A stretch of 64,000 nt of DNA from CBDAUN01 sp965214875. GTDB taxonomy: Bacteria > Pseudomonadota > Gammaproteobacteria > Arenicellales > JAJDZL01. Below are positions 43,643-52,391 of the stretch, piece after piece. Made by a program: the position numbers and the translations under genes. Positions within the stretch are counted from its first letter, which is position 1. Every line of letters begins with the position of its first letter. Under the pieces are notes generated by a model. It saw only the letters and a program-made list of their open reading frames with translations. It did not search any database and was not told where the DNA came from. The DNA lies in contig OZ243980.1 of the NCBI GenBank assembly GCA_965214875.1, positions 434,001 to 498,000 of the forward strand, given 5' to 3'.

Positions 43643-44737
43643 TTAAACCAAATGTTTGATCTCTGTCCTATCTTGCCGTTTACCAGCGTTTTGGATCAGC
43701 GCGGCGAGACGGAAGAACCCGTGAACCATCTTGCTGTAGGGCATAAGAATAAATAGGGCGACCACTGACCCGAGGTGGAAAACTAGCAATGCGGTTAGCC
43801 ATTCTATTCCCAGGCGACCAAGTCCATACAGCGCCAGCCCGCTCATCGCGACTACGCAAAGCAGCGCAACAAAAGCCATTTCGCCGCCCCAGACACGCTT
43901 GTCGCCGTGAAGCTTTTCCGCTTTCCACTTAAGCGCAGCCATCCAGATGCCGCCAGCACTCATGGCAACGCCGCCTGTGATGCCGAACATTTTTGGAAGC
44001 GACCAAATCTGGTAGGGCGCGGGCTGGTCGAACGCATAATGCAGGACCGCGCCGCTCGATGTCGATGCGAAGCACAGCAAAAAGCCGTAGAAAAGCAGAT
44101 GGTGGGCGTAGCGTCGCGCCTGGGAATATCGGTCGCGGTCCTCGAAGTTGCACCCCTGCCCATGTCCGGCGGCAAGATTCTTCATCTGAATTGCTGAGCT
44201 GAGACCTGCAACGATTTGAGGCCAGTCAACCCTTCCGCCGCTGGTCGAACGCCAGTAGCGCTTGATTGAGATAGCGATGCAGGCGAGGGGAGTCAGCAGG
44301 GCTGGCGTGAAAATGGCTACCATCACCTCGTGAGAGATGATGCTGTAGAACCCTGCTCCGCCAGATGCCGGCGCCAATAGGGCAACAGCGAAGATGAATA
44401 TGCAAGCGAGTAGCAGCAACGTCGCAATTTTCACTCCGCTTCGATGAAAGGCCCGAGCAAATGGTGTTGGCCATGCAAACTGTTCCCAGCTGCGTTGACG
44501 CGCCTCAGCGAGCGCCTTGGGGAAGTTGAGGTTGAACTCGTGAGGCGCGGTATATTGGCATGAATAGTAGCAGCCTCTGCAGTCGTGACATAGATTGGCG
44601 AGACGAATCAGGTCGCCGTCTTTGAAATCCCTCAGCCTCTGAAGTGCCGGAAACACCGAGCAGAATCCTTCGCAATACCGGCAAGCATTGCAAATTTTCG
44701 CTTGCCGGCGCGCTTCGGACAAATGGCTATGCTGCAT
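43643..44737 (-). CDS. tcuB: Tricarballylate utilisation protein TcuB (iron-sulfur/membrane electron-transfer partner)
   Basis: A 364-residue TcuB/CitB-type protein. The N-terminal iron-sulfur region holds cysteine clusters KICNACRYCEGFC near residue 15 and NLCHDCRGCYYSCQY near 49; six or so membrane helices follow, with histidines (HHLLFYGFLLCFAS) suited to haem b. TcuB reoxidises the FADH2 of TcuA and passes electrons to the quinone pool. Start 44737 (MQHSHLSEARRQ) is chosen because it begins at the family N-terminus; it overlaps the tcuA 3' end by 11 bases. An open frame to 44782 is an unneeded extension. Confidence 0.9.
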   Translation of the reverse strand: MQHSHLSEARRQAKICNACRYCEGFCSVFPALQRLRDFKDGDLIRLANLCHDCRGCYYSCQYTAPHEFNLNFPKALAEARQRSWEQFAWPTPFARAFHRSGVKIATLLLLACIFIFAVALLAPASGGAGFYSIISHEVMVAIFTPALLTPLACIAISIKRYWRSTSGGRVDWPQIVAGLSSAIQMKNLAAGHGQGCNFEDRDRYSQARRYAHHLLFYGFLLCFASTSSGAVLHYAFDQPAPYQIWSLPKMFGITGGVAMSAGGIWMAALKWKAEKLHGDKRVWGGEMAFVALLCVVAMSGLALYGLGRLGIEWLTALLVFHLGSVVALFILMPYSKMVHGFFRLAALIQNAGKRQDRTEIKHLV

Positions 44738-46124
44738 AGGTTGCCGCCTCCTTGCCCGCGATTCGGCCAAATACGGTGCCAATCGTCATGCCGAACCCTG
44801 CAAGGTACCCCCGACCTAGAATCGAGCCAGCCATGGCCTCGCCTGCGGCCCAGAGGTTTCCGATCTTCCCGCTTGACGCTGAGCACTGGGCTCGTTCATC
44901 AACTTTGAGGCCAAGATAGGTAAAGGTGACACCGGGGCGAAGGCAATAGCCATAGAACGGCGGCACCGAAATTGGCCGCGCCCAATTGCTCTTTCGAGGA
45001 TTGATTTCTCGGGTGCAAACGCCATCGAGTGCTCTGGAATTGAAGCGCAGGTCATCAGGGCAAGCGCTGTTGAAGCGGTTGACTGTTCTTTTGAGCGTAT
45101 CTGCAGGCAGCATCAAGGACTTCGCCAACGACTCAATGCTTTGCGCTTGCACGGGCGGGAATGCCGATGGCATGAAAAGGTCAAGCGATCTGCTATCGAA
45201 GATTGCATAGCCGACTTGATCGGGCTGTTCTGCGATCAAACGCCCCCATATTGCGTAGCGCTTGGGCCAGACATCCTCGCCTTCATCATAGAATCGTTGG
45301 CCCTGCTTGTTGACCACGACCGAGAACGGAATGCAGTCAAGACGGGTCACAATGCCTCCATCATACTTTGGCGCACGTGCGTCGATCGCTACCGCGTGGC
45401 ATTGAGTCGGGTCGCCGACCGTCTTTATGCCTTGACTGATGAGGCTCGATAGAACTGCGCCGCGATTGTAGGGTGTGCCGCGTACTAGAAAATTCTTCGC
45501 AGCAGGTCCCCAAGCTTGCGCCAGCCAGTCAAGGTTGGCCTGAAAGCCGCCAGATGCGACAACAACGGATTTGGGTGAAATGGAATACTCGACTTCTCCA
45601 TGAATGAATTCAATGTTCGCGATTCGCGATTCTGCCAATTCAACATGAAAAACGCTAGCTTCGTAGATCACATCGATTCCGAGAGCATTAGCGGCGCGAT
45701 AGTAGGCGTTGACCAGCGCTTTTCCGCCGCCCAGGAAAAAGGCATTGGTGCGCGAGAGCGACAAGGTTCCGGATAGCGCCGACTGAAAGCGAACCCCATG
45801 CTCTTGCATCCATGGCAGGCAGGCCTGCGATGATTGAATGGCAAGCCGCGCAAGCTCCGAGTCGGTTTGTCCGCCAGTCACTTCAACCAGGTCCTGGTAA
45901 TACTCATCTTCGAGATAGTCGCCGCTGAGTGGTCCAAGGCTCCCTTGATGAAGACATCGGAAATTTCGGGTATGCCTTGAATTGCCGCCGCGATAGCACT
46001 CGGGTGCGGCTTCGAGTATCAGGACCGATGCGCCAGCTTCGGCCGCGGTGATCGCGGCGCACAGCCCGGCATTGCCGCCGCCGATTACGACAGTATCGTA
46101 GCTATCGCTCCATGGCTTTGTCAT
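44727..46124 (-). CDS. tcuA: FAD-dependent tricarballylate dehydrogenase TcuA
   Basis: A 465-residue flavoprotein of the fumarate reductase/succinate dehydrogenase family. The N-terminal FAD motif VVIGGGNAGLCAAITAAEAG is at residues 12-31, followed by GGNSRHTRN near 47, the active-site stretch around GFQAN and RGTPYNRGAVL near 195-220, and the C-terminal LWAAGEAMAGSILGRGYLAG near 425. TcuA oxidises tricarballylate to cis-aconitate. Gene order tcuA-tcuB with translational overlap matches the known pathway. With the TctABC-type uptake genes and a PrpF-type isomerase nearby, a tricarboxylate substrate is likely, though other dicarboxylates are possible. Confidence 0.9.
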   Translation of the reverse strand: MTKPWSDSYDTVVIGGGNAGLCAAITAAEAGASVLILEAAPECYRGGNSRHTRNFRCLHQGSLGPLSGDYLEDEYYQDLVEVTGGQTDSELARLAIQSSQACLPWMQEHGVRFQSALSGTLSLSRTNAFFLGGGKALVNAYYRAANALGIDVIYEASVFHVELAESRIANIEFIHGEVEYSISPKSVVVASGGFQANLDWLAQAWGPAAKNFLVRGTPYNRGAVLSSLISQGIKTVGDPTQCHAVAIDARAPKYDGGIVTRLDCIPFSVVVNKQGQRFYDEGEDVWPKRYAIWGRLIAEQPDQVGYAIFDSRSLDLFMPSAFPPVQAQSIESLAKSLMLPADTLKRTVNRFNSACPDDLRFNSRALDGVCTREINPRKSNWARPISVPPFYGYCLRPGVTFTYLGLKVDERAQCSASSGKIGNLWAAGEAMAGSILGRGYLAGFGMTIGTVFGRIAGKEAATYAA

Positions 46125-46438
46125 TGATTAATCACCCGCGCTCGATGTACGCGCCCGCCTCGATTGCTGATTGGATGGAATGCAAAATTATAGGCGCGAC
46201 ACTGAAATCTATTTGTTGATTCCTCGATCTTGATGCGCTCGAATCTGCATTCGCGCACCGCTTTTGCCGAACGGTTCTAAATGCAGTTGGCAAATTCGAA
46301 TTGCCGGCATCAAGACCGCAATGATCATTGCCATTGCGGTACAATCAATCAAATATCATGCCTTCGCATTCAACAATGAATGATCCTATATACCCGATCG
46401 ACATCTCGGATTTTGAACTGTACTTGGTTCAGAACTTG

Positions 46439-46580
46439 TACTGGTTCAATACATATGAGCCTTCGAACCCCGCGCCGCGGGGCCGCCAACCTCGTAGAAA
46501 CGGAGATTTTGCAAGTCTTATAAATTCAATTGCTTATGAATTCAGTTTCTGCAAAGACTTTCAGGCGGCAAGCGCACAGT
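46439..46580 (-). mobile_element. IS481 right-end remnant interrupted by a short repeat
   Basis: TGTACTGGTTCAATACATAT (46439-46458) is the right end of the IS481 element. After about 100 bp of inserted sequence it continues ACTTTTCAGGCGGCAAGCGC, exactly as in copy A (16405-16450), and then degenerates. The inserted piece is the MITE-like repeat. Confidence 0.75.
46455..46556 (+). repeat. Short dispersed repeat (MITE-like), copy 2
   Basis: 102 bp from ATGAGCC to CTGCAAAG, with the fold-back CCCCGCGCCGCGGGG. Same order of landmarks as 1564-1649. It separates two parts of an IS481 end that are contiguous elsewhere, so it inserted as a unit. Confidence 0.6.
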
Positions 46581-46855
46581 TAAACTTACCCCAAAACCAT
46601 TAGAATCATCGCCTGAAAAGCAAAATGCTTCCGTTGTACTTGGCAACCTACACTTTCGCTATGCAGCCAAATTTTGCTGCGTCCGATACACCCTTTGAAG
46701 GGCAGTTGAGCTATTTCGAGATCGCCAATTGAATCTACTGTTTTCGATCCATCTCACAAAAATAGCAATCTGGCGATAGGCATTCATGGCCGCATGCCTG
46801 ATCGATTTGTTTCGCGGGAATTGGATGCCGGTTGTACGCTTTATAATTTCCGATC

Positions 46856-48412
46856 ATGAGATTTTTCAACACCGCCGGCCCTACCATACTGAGGGACCAC
46901 TACCATATTCCACCGCTAGAGCGAATAGACCGGGATGAAGTGTTCGGTCTAATCGAGCAAAAGCGCTACTTCATCCTGCATGCGCCGCGGCAGACCGGCA
47001 AGACCTCGGCGCTGCTGGCCCTGATGGACGAGCTGAACGAGGCGGGCCGCCATCGGGCCGTCTATGTCAATGTCGAGGGGGCGCAGACGGCGCGCGAGGA
47101 CGTGTCGGCGGCGATGCGGGCGATCCTCAGCGTCCTTTCGAGTTCGGCGGCGGATCATCTGGATGACACGTTTGTCGAGGACAACTGGCTGGGCATCCTC
47201 GAGGCCTCGGGCGCCCATGATGCGCTGAGGGAGGTTTTGCGCCGCTGGGCGAAGTCCGACCCGCGGCCGCTGGTGGTGATGATCGACGAGATCGACGCGC
47301 TGGTGGGGGACACGCTGATCTCGGTCTTGCGCCAATTGCGGGCCGGCTATGCCGAGCGGCCGAAGCGCTTTCCGCAGAGCGTCATCCTGTGCGGCATCCG
47401 CGACGTGCGCGACTACCGGATCCATTCGGGCTCGGAGAGGGCGGTGGTCGCCGGCGGCAGCGCGTTCAACGTCAAGGCCGAGTCGATCCGGCTGGGGGAC
47501 TTCGGCGAGGCCGAGGTGCGATCGCTTCTGCTGCAGCATACCGAAGAGACCGGCCAGCCGTGGAGCGGGGAGGCGCTGGCGGAGGTGTGGGAGTCGACCG
47601 CGGGGCAGCCGTGGCTGGTCAACGCGCTGGCCAGGGAGGTTCTGAAGAAGGTTCGGGACCTCGGGGCGACGATCGGTCGCAACGATGTCGTCGATGCGAG
47701 GGAGGCGCTGATTCTTCGGCGCGACACGCATCTGGACCAGCTGGCGGACAAGCTTCGCGAGCCGCGCGTCAAGCGGGTGATCGAGTCCATCGTCAGCGGC
47801 GGCGAGGCGCCGCCCTATCTTCCGGACGACGTGCAGTATGCGCGGGATCTGGGGCTGATCGCCCGGAGCGGGCCGATCCGGATCGCCAACGCGATCTACC
47901 GCGAGGTGGTGCCGCGCGAGCTGATCACCTCGGCCGACGAGGCGCTGCCATTCCAGACCGCGTGGTACGTGGAGGACGGCAGGCTGATGATGGGCCGTCT
48001 GATGGAGGCGTTCCAGGGTTTTTTCCGGGAGCATTCGGAGCACTGGGTCGGCCGGTTCGACTATAGGGAGGCGGGGCCGCAGCTTTTGCTGCAGGCGTTT
48101 TTGCAGCGGGTGGTGAACGCGGGCGGGCGGATCGAGCGCGAGTACGGGCTGGGGCGGGGGCGTTTAGACCTGATGATCGAGTGGGGCGAGCAAAGGCAGC
48201 GGGAGGCGGTCGAGTGCAAGCTGAGAAGGAAGAGCCTGGAGCGCACGATTGCAGAGGGCATCGAGCAGCTTGGCGGGTATATGCGGCGGTGCGGCGCCGC
48301 GGAGGGCCATCTGGTGGTCTTCGACCGCTCGGAGAAAAGATCCTGGGACCAGAAGGTGTTCCGCCGCGAAGAGTCCGTGGACGGCAGAAAGGTGACGGTC
48401 TGGGGCATGTGA
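46856..48412 (+). CDS. AAA-type ATPase with C-terminal PD-(D/E)XK domain, copy 2 (full length)
   Basis: A 518-residue protein. An N-terminal segment ILRDHYHIPPLERIDRDEVF precedes Walker A APRQTGKTSA (about residues 43-52), Walker B PLVVMIDEIDAL (about 137-148) and a sensor-like ILCGIRDVRDYR (about 178). A winged-helix-like middle follows, then the C-terminal PD-(D/E)XK module with RLDLMIEW (about 435) and AVECKLRRKSLE (about 451) and a final GGYMRRCGAAEGHLVVFDRS. Long forward and reverse GC-rich frames overlap it but are shadows. The protein could be a nuclease-ATPase of a defence or mobile system; its biological role is not known. It is almost identical to copy 1 (1-1457) except between about 47030 and 47330. 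Confidence 0.9.
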   Translation: MRFFNTAGPTILRDHYHIPPLERIDRDEVFGLIEQKRYFILHAPRQTGKTSALLALMDELNEAGRHRAVYVNVEGAQTAREDVSAAMRAILSVLSSSAADHLDDTFVEDNWLGILEASGAHDALREVLRRWAKSDPRPLVVMIDEIDALVGDTLISVLRQLRAGYAERPKRFPQSVILCGIRDVRDYRIHSGSERAVVAGGSAFNVKAESIRLGDFGEAEVRSLLLQHTEETGQPWSGEALAEVWESTAGQPWLVNALAREVLKKVRDLGATIGRNDVVDAREALILRRDTHLDQLADKLREPRVKRVIESIVSGGEAPPYLPDDVQYARDLGLIARSGPIRIANAIYREVVPRELITSADEALPFQTAWYVEDGRLMMGRLMEAFQGFFREHSEHWVGRFDYREAGPQLLLQAFLQRVVNAGGRIEREYGLGRGRLDLMIEWGEQRQREAVECKLRRKSLERTIAEGIEQLGGYMRRCGAAEGHLVVFDRSEKRSWDQKVFRREESVDGRKVTVWGM

Positions 48413-48639
48413 GCAGAGAATCGTAGCCGGGCGTTGCGAGACCGCAGCATCCAAGTCCCGTCCGTTCGATTTCAAGCAGCAAGAAATTCAGTCAGGCATT
48501 CCAAATGGCCGGGGCTGCCGGCGGCGTATTCGCGCTGCCGCTCCGAACCTTCGACAAGGTTCATGCATTGCGGGAAAGCGCCGATTCAGGACGCCAATGA
48601 TTTTGAGAATTACCGCCTTGTTCCATTCTAAATATAACA

Positions 48640-49000
48640 ATCTATCAGCTCAGCCGCCTTCCACTGGCCTTTCGGGCATATCTCGCCGAACTTGAGCGCA
48701 ATGCATATGCAGCGTATCGGCCGTCTGCGTGCGCTGCTTGACCGGCCGCTCTCAGACCCGGTGCGCCAAAAGAGCCGCCTGTCGCTCGCCGGTCTCATCC
48801 TGCACGAAGCTCATCCGCTCTCGCATGCCGCCTCTGTATCGGACTGGCCGCTCTGCGCATGCGACTTGACATATCGGGCCGGCATCATGCGCACCTCATG
48901 GTCCACCCTGATCAGCTGCTATCCACAGCGCTGGATGCCGCTGCACACCTCAAGCCCTATGATGTACGGATGCTCGAACCCAATGACGTTCTTGGCCAAA
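48640..49000 (-). mobile_element. IS110-family transposase remnant
   Basis: The minus strand reads, with stops and shifts, GLEVCSGIQRCG, then VDHEVRMMPARYVKSHAQSG, QSDTEAACE, FVQDETGERQAALLAHRV, KQRTQTADTLHMH and, in another frame, ALKFGEICPKGQWKAAELID. This is the order of the N-terminal RuvC-like half of IS110 transposases (V-R-L-M-P-x-x-Y-V-K, N-D-x-x-D-A-E-A-x-C-E, Q-Q-A-A-L-x-L-H-R). The C-terminal half is absent. Confidence 0.65.
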
Positions 49001-49211
49001 TCTAATCAAATCTGGCGGATTTGCTGTATATTCTTCATCCGGATCTTTCCAGTCTGACACACTATGATGCTGCAAATAACCCCGGAGCATCCATATCGTT
49101 AGTTGCCACAGCGTGTTCTTTTGAAGTTTCGCGATGATGCTGATCAGCTGCAATATTTTCCGGCCCGGCACTGTATGACGCTCCCATTTCAAGACTCGAG
49201 GTGACCATTCT

Positions 49212-50261
49212 GTGAAGCGTCCGCTACTCACGCGAGACCACTTTTACACGGTCGTATTCGGAATCTTTGGCACCGCGTGCTTTTGGCATCTCGATCTGCC
49301 ATTGCCGTTTTTGTTCGGTCCCATGGCGGCAACCTTGGTCTTCGCGCTATTTGGCGGCAAGCCGCGTCGCTTCGGCAACATTTCCACCTTTGCCCGAACG
49401 ATACTAGGCGTAGCAGTGGGCACTTCCATCACGCCAGAGGTGGTGGAAAGGGTTCCAGCCATGATCAAGTCTGTATCGCTAATCCCCATATACCTTGCCG
49501 TCATCGGTTTCATGGGCTATGCGTATTTCCGGCGGATCCACAAGTTTGACCCGATGACGGCCTATTTCGCAGCCATGCCCGGCGGACTGCAGGACATGAT
49601 CCTGTTCGGCGAACAGGCGGGCGGCAATCCAAGGAAGCTATCCTTAATCCATGCAACACGGGTTCTGGTCATTGTCACGATTGTTCCGATCGTGCTGACC
49701 GTGGCATATAAAGTCGAGTTGAGCGAGCCGATCGGCAGTCCAGTCACAGATTTGCCATGGCATGAGATGGCTTTGATGCTTGTGGCGGCATTGGCGGGCT
49801 GGAAGATTGCGGAGCGTTTGGGGTTGTTCGGAGCATCGATTCTCGGCCCGATGATTGCTGCCGCTGTTCTGTCCTTGACCGGTCTGATTCACTCGAGGCC
49901 TCCGTCAGAGGCTCTTTTATTCAGCCAGTTCGCGATCGGTGCCGGTATCGGCGTGCACTATGCGGGCATCACTTTGCGTGAACTGCGACAAGTGGTGAGC
50001 GCCGCCGTTGCGTATGTTCTTTTGCTGGCGATTGTGGCGGCGATATTCGCCGCGATTGCGACCTTTTTCGAGTTGGCCGCCCCGGTTGAAGCGCTGCTGG
50101 CTTTCGTGCCGGCCGGACAAGCGGAAATCGCCATTTTGACCATCGTCGCAGGAGCTGATCTCGGGTTTGTCATTACTCATCATCTGGTTCGGATCACCCT
50201 CGTCATCTTAGGCGCTCCGCTCGTTGCAAGACGAATCAAGCGTTCCAAACTTCAGGATTGA
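49212..50261 (+). CDS. AbrB-family (ammonia monooxygenase-like) membrane protein
   Basis: A 349-residue protein with about ten membrane helices in two repeated halves of the AbrB family (PF05145). Each half has a glycine-rich signature: LLPFLFGPMAATLVFALFGG-type near residue 32, AAMPGGLQDMILFGEQAGG near 120, LFGASILGPMIAAAVLSLTG near 200 and LLAFVPAGQAEIAILTIVAG near 296. The family is often mislabelled ammonia monooxygenase; members are probable transporters frequently linked to TctABC-type loci. GTG at 49212 is used as start. Its 3' end overlaps the convergent dehydrogenase gene by 26 bp. Confidence 0.88.
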   Translation: MKRPLLTRDHFYTVVFGIFGTACFWHLDLPLPFLFGPMAATLVFALFGGKPRRFGNISTFARTILGVAVGTSITPEVVERVPAMIKSVSLIPIYLAVIGFMGYAYFRRIHKFDPMTAYFAAMPGGLQDMILFGEQAGGNPRKLSLIHATRVLVIVTIVPIVLTVAYKVELSEPIGSPVTDLPWHEMALMLVAALAGWKIAERLGLFGASILGPMIAAAVLSLTGLIHSRPPSEALLFSQFAIGAGIGVHYAGITLRELRQVVSAAVAYVLLLAIVAAIFAAIATFFELAAPVEALLAFVPAGQAEIAILTIVAGADLGFVITHHLVRITLVILGAPLVARRIKRSKLQD

Positions 50262-51216
50262 TCATATGAATGGGCGTACCTTCGCTATAGGCATTGATCT
50301 GATCGAAGACATCCGAAAATTGAAGATCGTATTCGTCTTCGGTGACATATCCGATATGCGGCGTTGCAATCACACAAGGATGATTCAGCAGCGGGTCATC
50401 GGGATCGGTTAGCGGCTCACGATCGAAGACATCGATGGCGGCCGTGCCCGGCCGACCGCGCTGGAGCGCATCCAAAAGAGCATCTTTCTCGATCAAGCCT
50501 GCGCGAGAAGTGTTGACGAAAACTGAACGCGGCGACATGCAGGCGAAGTCTGCTGGTGTGATGATTGATCTCGTTGCAGGCTTGAGGCGGACATGGATGC
50601 TGATGACATCGCAGCGGGCGAAGAACTCCTGTCTGCTGCCAGCGACCGACCGTCCGTCCGCAACCGCTGATGCGCACCCTTCTTTTGATCCCCACCACAT
50701 GACATCCATGCCGAATGCTTCGGCATAGCCGGCAACGACGCGAGCAATCCGACCATATCCGTAAAGCCCGATGAGGCGTCCCCGCAACGAACGCCCGACG
50801 CCGCTTTGCCAGTTGCCCGCCTTTAGCGAAGCGATTTGAGCCGGCAGCTCGCGGAACGCCGATTGGATCAGTGCCCAGGTCAGCTCGGCAGCGGCAAATG
50901 ACGGAGTGTCGCCATGCAGATTAGAACAAAGCAGTACGCCGTGATCGTTGCAGGCACCCAGGTCGATATGCGGGTAGACGCTGCGCTGCGATATAAGCTT
51001 CAGATTCGGCAGGGCGGCAAGCAGTTCGCGAGTGATCCGGGTCCGTTCTCGAAAAAGCACCAATGCTTCCGCATCCTTAAGCCGTGCGGCGAGTTGATCG
51101 GAATCGGCCACATGATCGGTCCAAACAGTCACCTCATGCGCACTGAGCTTCGCAAAACACCGAAGCGAACGCAGAGTGTCAAACCAATCGTCGAGAATAT
51201 GAACCTTCATCGGCAA
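50236..51216 (-). CDS. D-isomer-specific 2-hydroxyacid dehydrogenase family protein
   Basis: A 326-residue NAD(P)-dependent dehydrogenase. The Rossmann motif LIGLYGYGRIARVVAGYAEA is near residue 148, the catalytic Arg in VFVNTSRAGLIEKDAL near 243, the Glu in AAIDVFDREPL near 267, and the His in CVIATPHIGY near 287. The family reduces 2-keto acids or oxidises D-2-hydroxy acids. It sits in a run with PrpF/GalD-type and tripartite-transporter genes on the same strand, suggesting it acts on a di- or tricarboxylic hydroxy acid made or imported there; substrate not assigned. The usual quadruplet of residues is intact. Confidence 0.92.
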   Translation of the reverse strand: MPMKVHILDDWFDTLRSLRCFAKLSAHEVTVWTDHVADSDQLAARLKDAEALVLFRERTRITRELLAALPNLKLISQRSVYPHIDLGACNDHGVLLCSNLHGDTPSFAAAELTWALIQSAFRELPAQIASLKAGNWQSGVGRSLRGRLIGLYGYGRIARVVAGYAEAFGMDVMWWGSKEGCASAVADGRSVAGSRQEFFARCDVISIHVRLKPATRSIITPADFACMSPRSVFVNTSRAGLIEKDALLDALQRGRPGTAAIDVFDREPLTDPDDPLLNHPCVIATPHIGYVTEDEYDLQFSDVFDQINAYSEGTPIHMINPEVWNA

Positions 51217-51280
51217 GATTTTGATTCAAATTGAAGAACGTTTACCGGCTAATCAGGCGCGACTAGGATGCGGCTGGAAA

Positions 51281-52372
51281 TCAGTTTGATAAGCCCCACG
51301 CATCACCGGGAACAAAAACAGTTCCCTCGGCAAGTTTTCGCGCCGTGCGCACCAAGCCTGCCGAGTGAACTTCAAATTTATCTTCAATGGTATAGTCCAT
51401 CAGCACCTCCATGAAGCCGGACGGGTGTTCGAGGATCAAGTTTGCCGGACCCTTTTCAGGACGGCCCATCATCCCGTCAGCGATACTGCCCGGGGCAAGT
51501 GCGCATGCGGCAAGGCATTGGGCGCCGGTGACGGCCATGGCGTGGTGGGCTTTCCAAGGCGTGAAATAGCGTGCGGCGATTGAGCCGCCTTTCGTTGCCG
51601 GCGCGATCAATCCGAACTTCGGTATGACCGAATGGGTCGCATCCCCAAGGCCCATGAGCCTTCCGCCTTCGATGCGAATGGCTTCCATGCGTGACAAAAA
51701 TGCGCCGTTGCCATCAAGCTCGCGGGCGGTTTCAGTGCCGCTCAAGCCGAAGTCGGCGGCCTTTGCAATGACAAGCGGCATCGCGACATCCATGCAGGTG
51801 ACTTCAATGCCGTCAATCTCGTCGCGCAGCTGGCCGGTAGGCAATGCGCCTGCTGTTGCCGACCCGGCCACGTTCATGAACCTAAGCAGAATAGGTGCCG
51901 CGGTTCCAGGCACCCCGTCGATTGAGGTCGATCCGTGATAGCGGACTTGGCCGCCGGGAGTTTCGACTTTTGCCAATATGCGCGCACCGGTATTGACTGC
52001 ATGGATTCTGACTTCGGTGGTATCTTGTGCAGATTCGACGATTCCCATTTCGATCGCGGCCGGACCGACTCCGGAAAGAATGTTGCCGCAGGTCGGCTTG
52101 TAGTCGACAAGGCGATCCTCGACCGAAACCTGCGCGAAGAAATAGTCGACATCCGCCCATTCGTCGCTAGATGCCGAGAGCATGGCGACTTTGGTTGTAA
52201 CGGTCGCTCCTCCGCCAATGCCATCGATGTTCAACGGATGCCCCGAACCGAGGACGGCAATCAGAATCCTCGAAAGCTCCTCTCGGTCCTGCGGCAGATC
52301 GTTGCGGCAAAAATATGGCCCGCGCGAAGTGCCTCCGCGCATGAACAGGAACGGAATGCCGGTCTGCTGCAT
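51281..52372 (-). CDS. PrpF/GalD-family isomerase (aconitate isomerase or oxalomesaconate tautomerase type)
   Basis: A 363-residue diaminopimelate-epimerase-fold protein of the PrpF family. It has the N-terminal FMRGGTSRGPYFCRNDLP signature, GIGGGATVTTKVAM near 52, the catalytic-cysteine loop KPTCGNILSGVGPAAIE near 92, and the second half with HHAMAVTGAQCLAACA near 270. PrpF isomerises trans/cis-2-methylaconitate and GalD tautomerises 4-oxalomesaconate. In a locus with TcuA (which yields cis-aconitate) and a tricarboxylate transporter, acting on aconitate-type acids is plausible. Start at 52372 (MQQTGIPF) is chosen over in-frame codons up to 52420. It follows the TctA-TctB gene by 19 bp. Confidence 0.9.
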   Translation of the reverse strand: MQQTGIPFLFMRGGTSRGPYFCRNDLPQDREELSRILIAVLGSGHPLNIDGIGGGATVTTKVAMLSASSDEWADVDYFFAQVSVEDRLVDYKPTCGNILSGVGPAAIEMGIVESAQDTTEVRIHAVNTGARILAKVETPGGQVRYHGSTSIDGVPGTAAPILLRFMNVAGSATAGALPTGQLRDEIDGIEVTCMDVAMPLVIAKAADFGLSGTETARELDGNGAFLSRMEAIRIEGGRLMGLGDATHSVIPKFGLIAPATKGGSIAARYFTPWKAHHAMAVTGAQCLAACALAPGSIADGMMGRPEKGPANLILEHPSGFMEVLMDYTIEDKFEVHSAGLVRTARKLAEGTVFVPGDAWGLSN

Positions 52373-52391
52373 GATGAATCGTTGCCGGGGT

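Larger units (their letters stand above)
46125..46855. other. Intergenic stretch holding an IS481 end and a nested short repeat
   Basis: About 730 bp between tcuA and ATPase copy 2. It contains the IS481 right-end remnant and the MITE-like repeat (both listed). The remainder is AT-rich with no gene. The tcuA promoter must lie within the first 200 bp. Confidence 0.5.
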
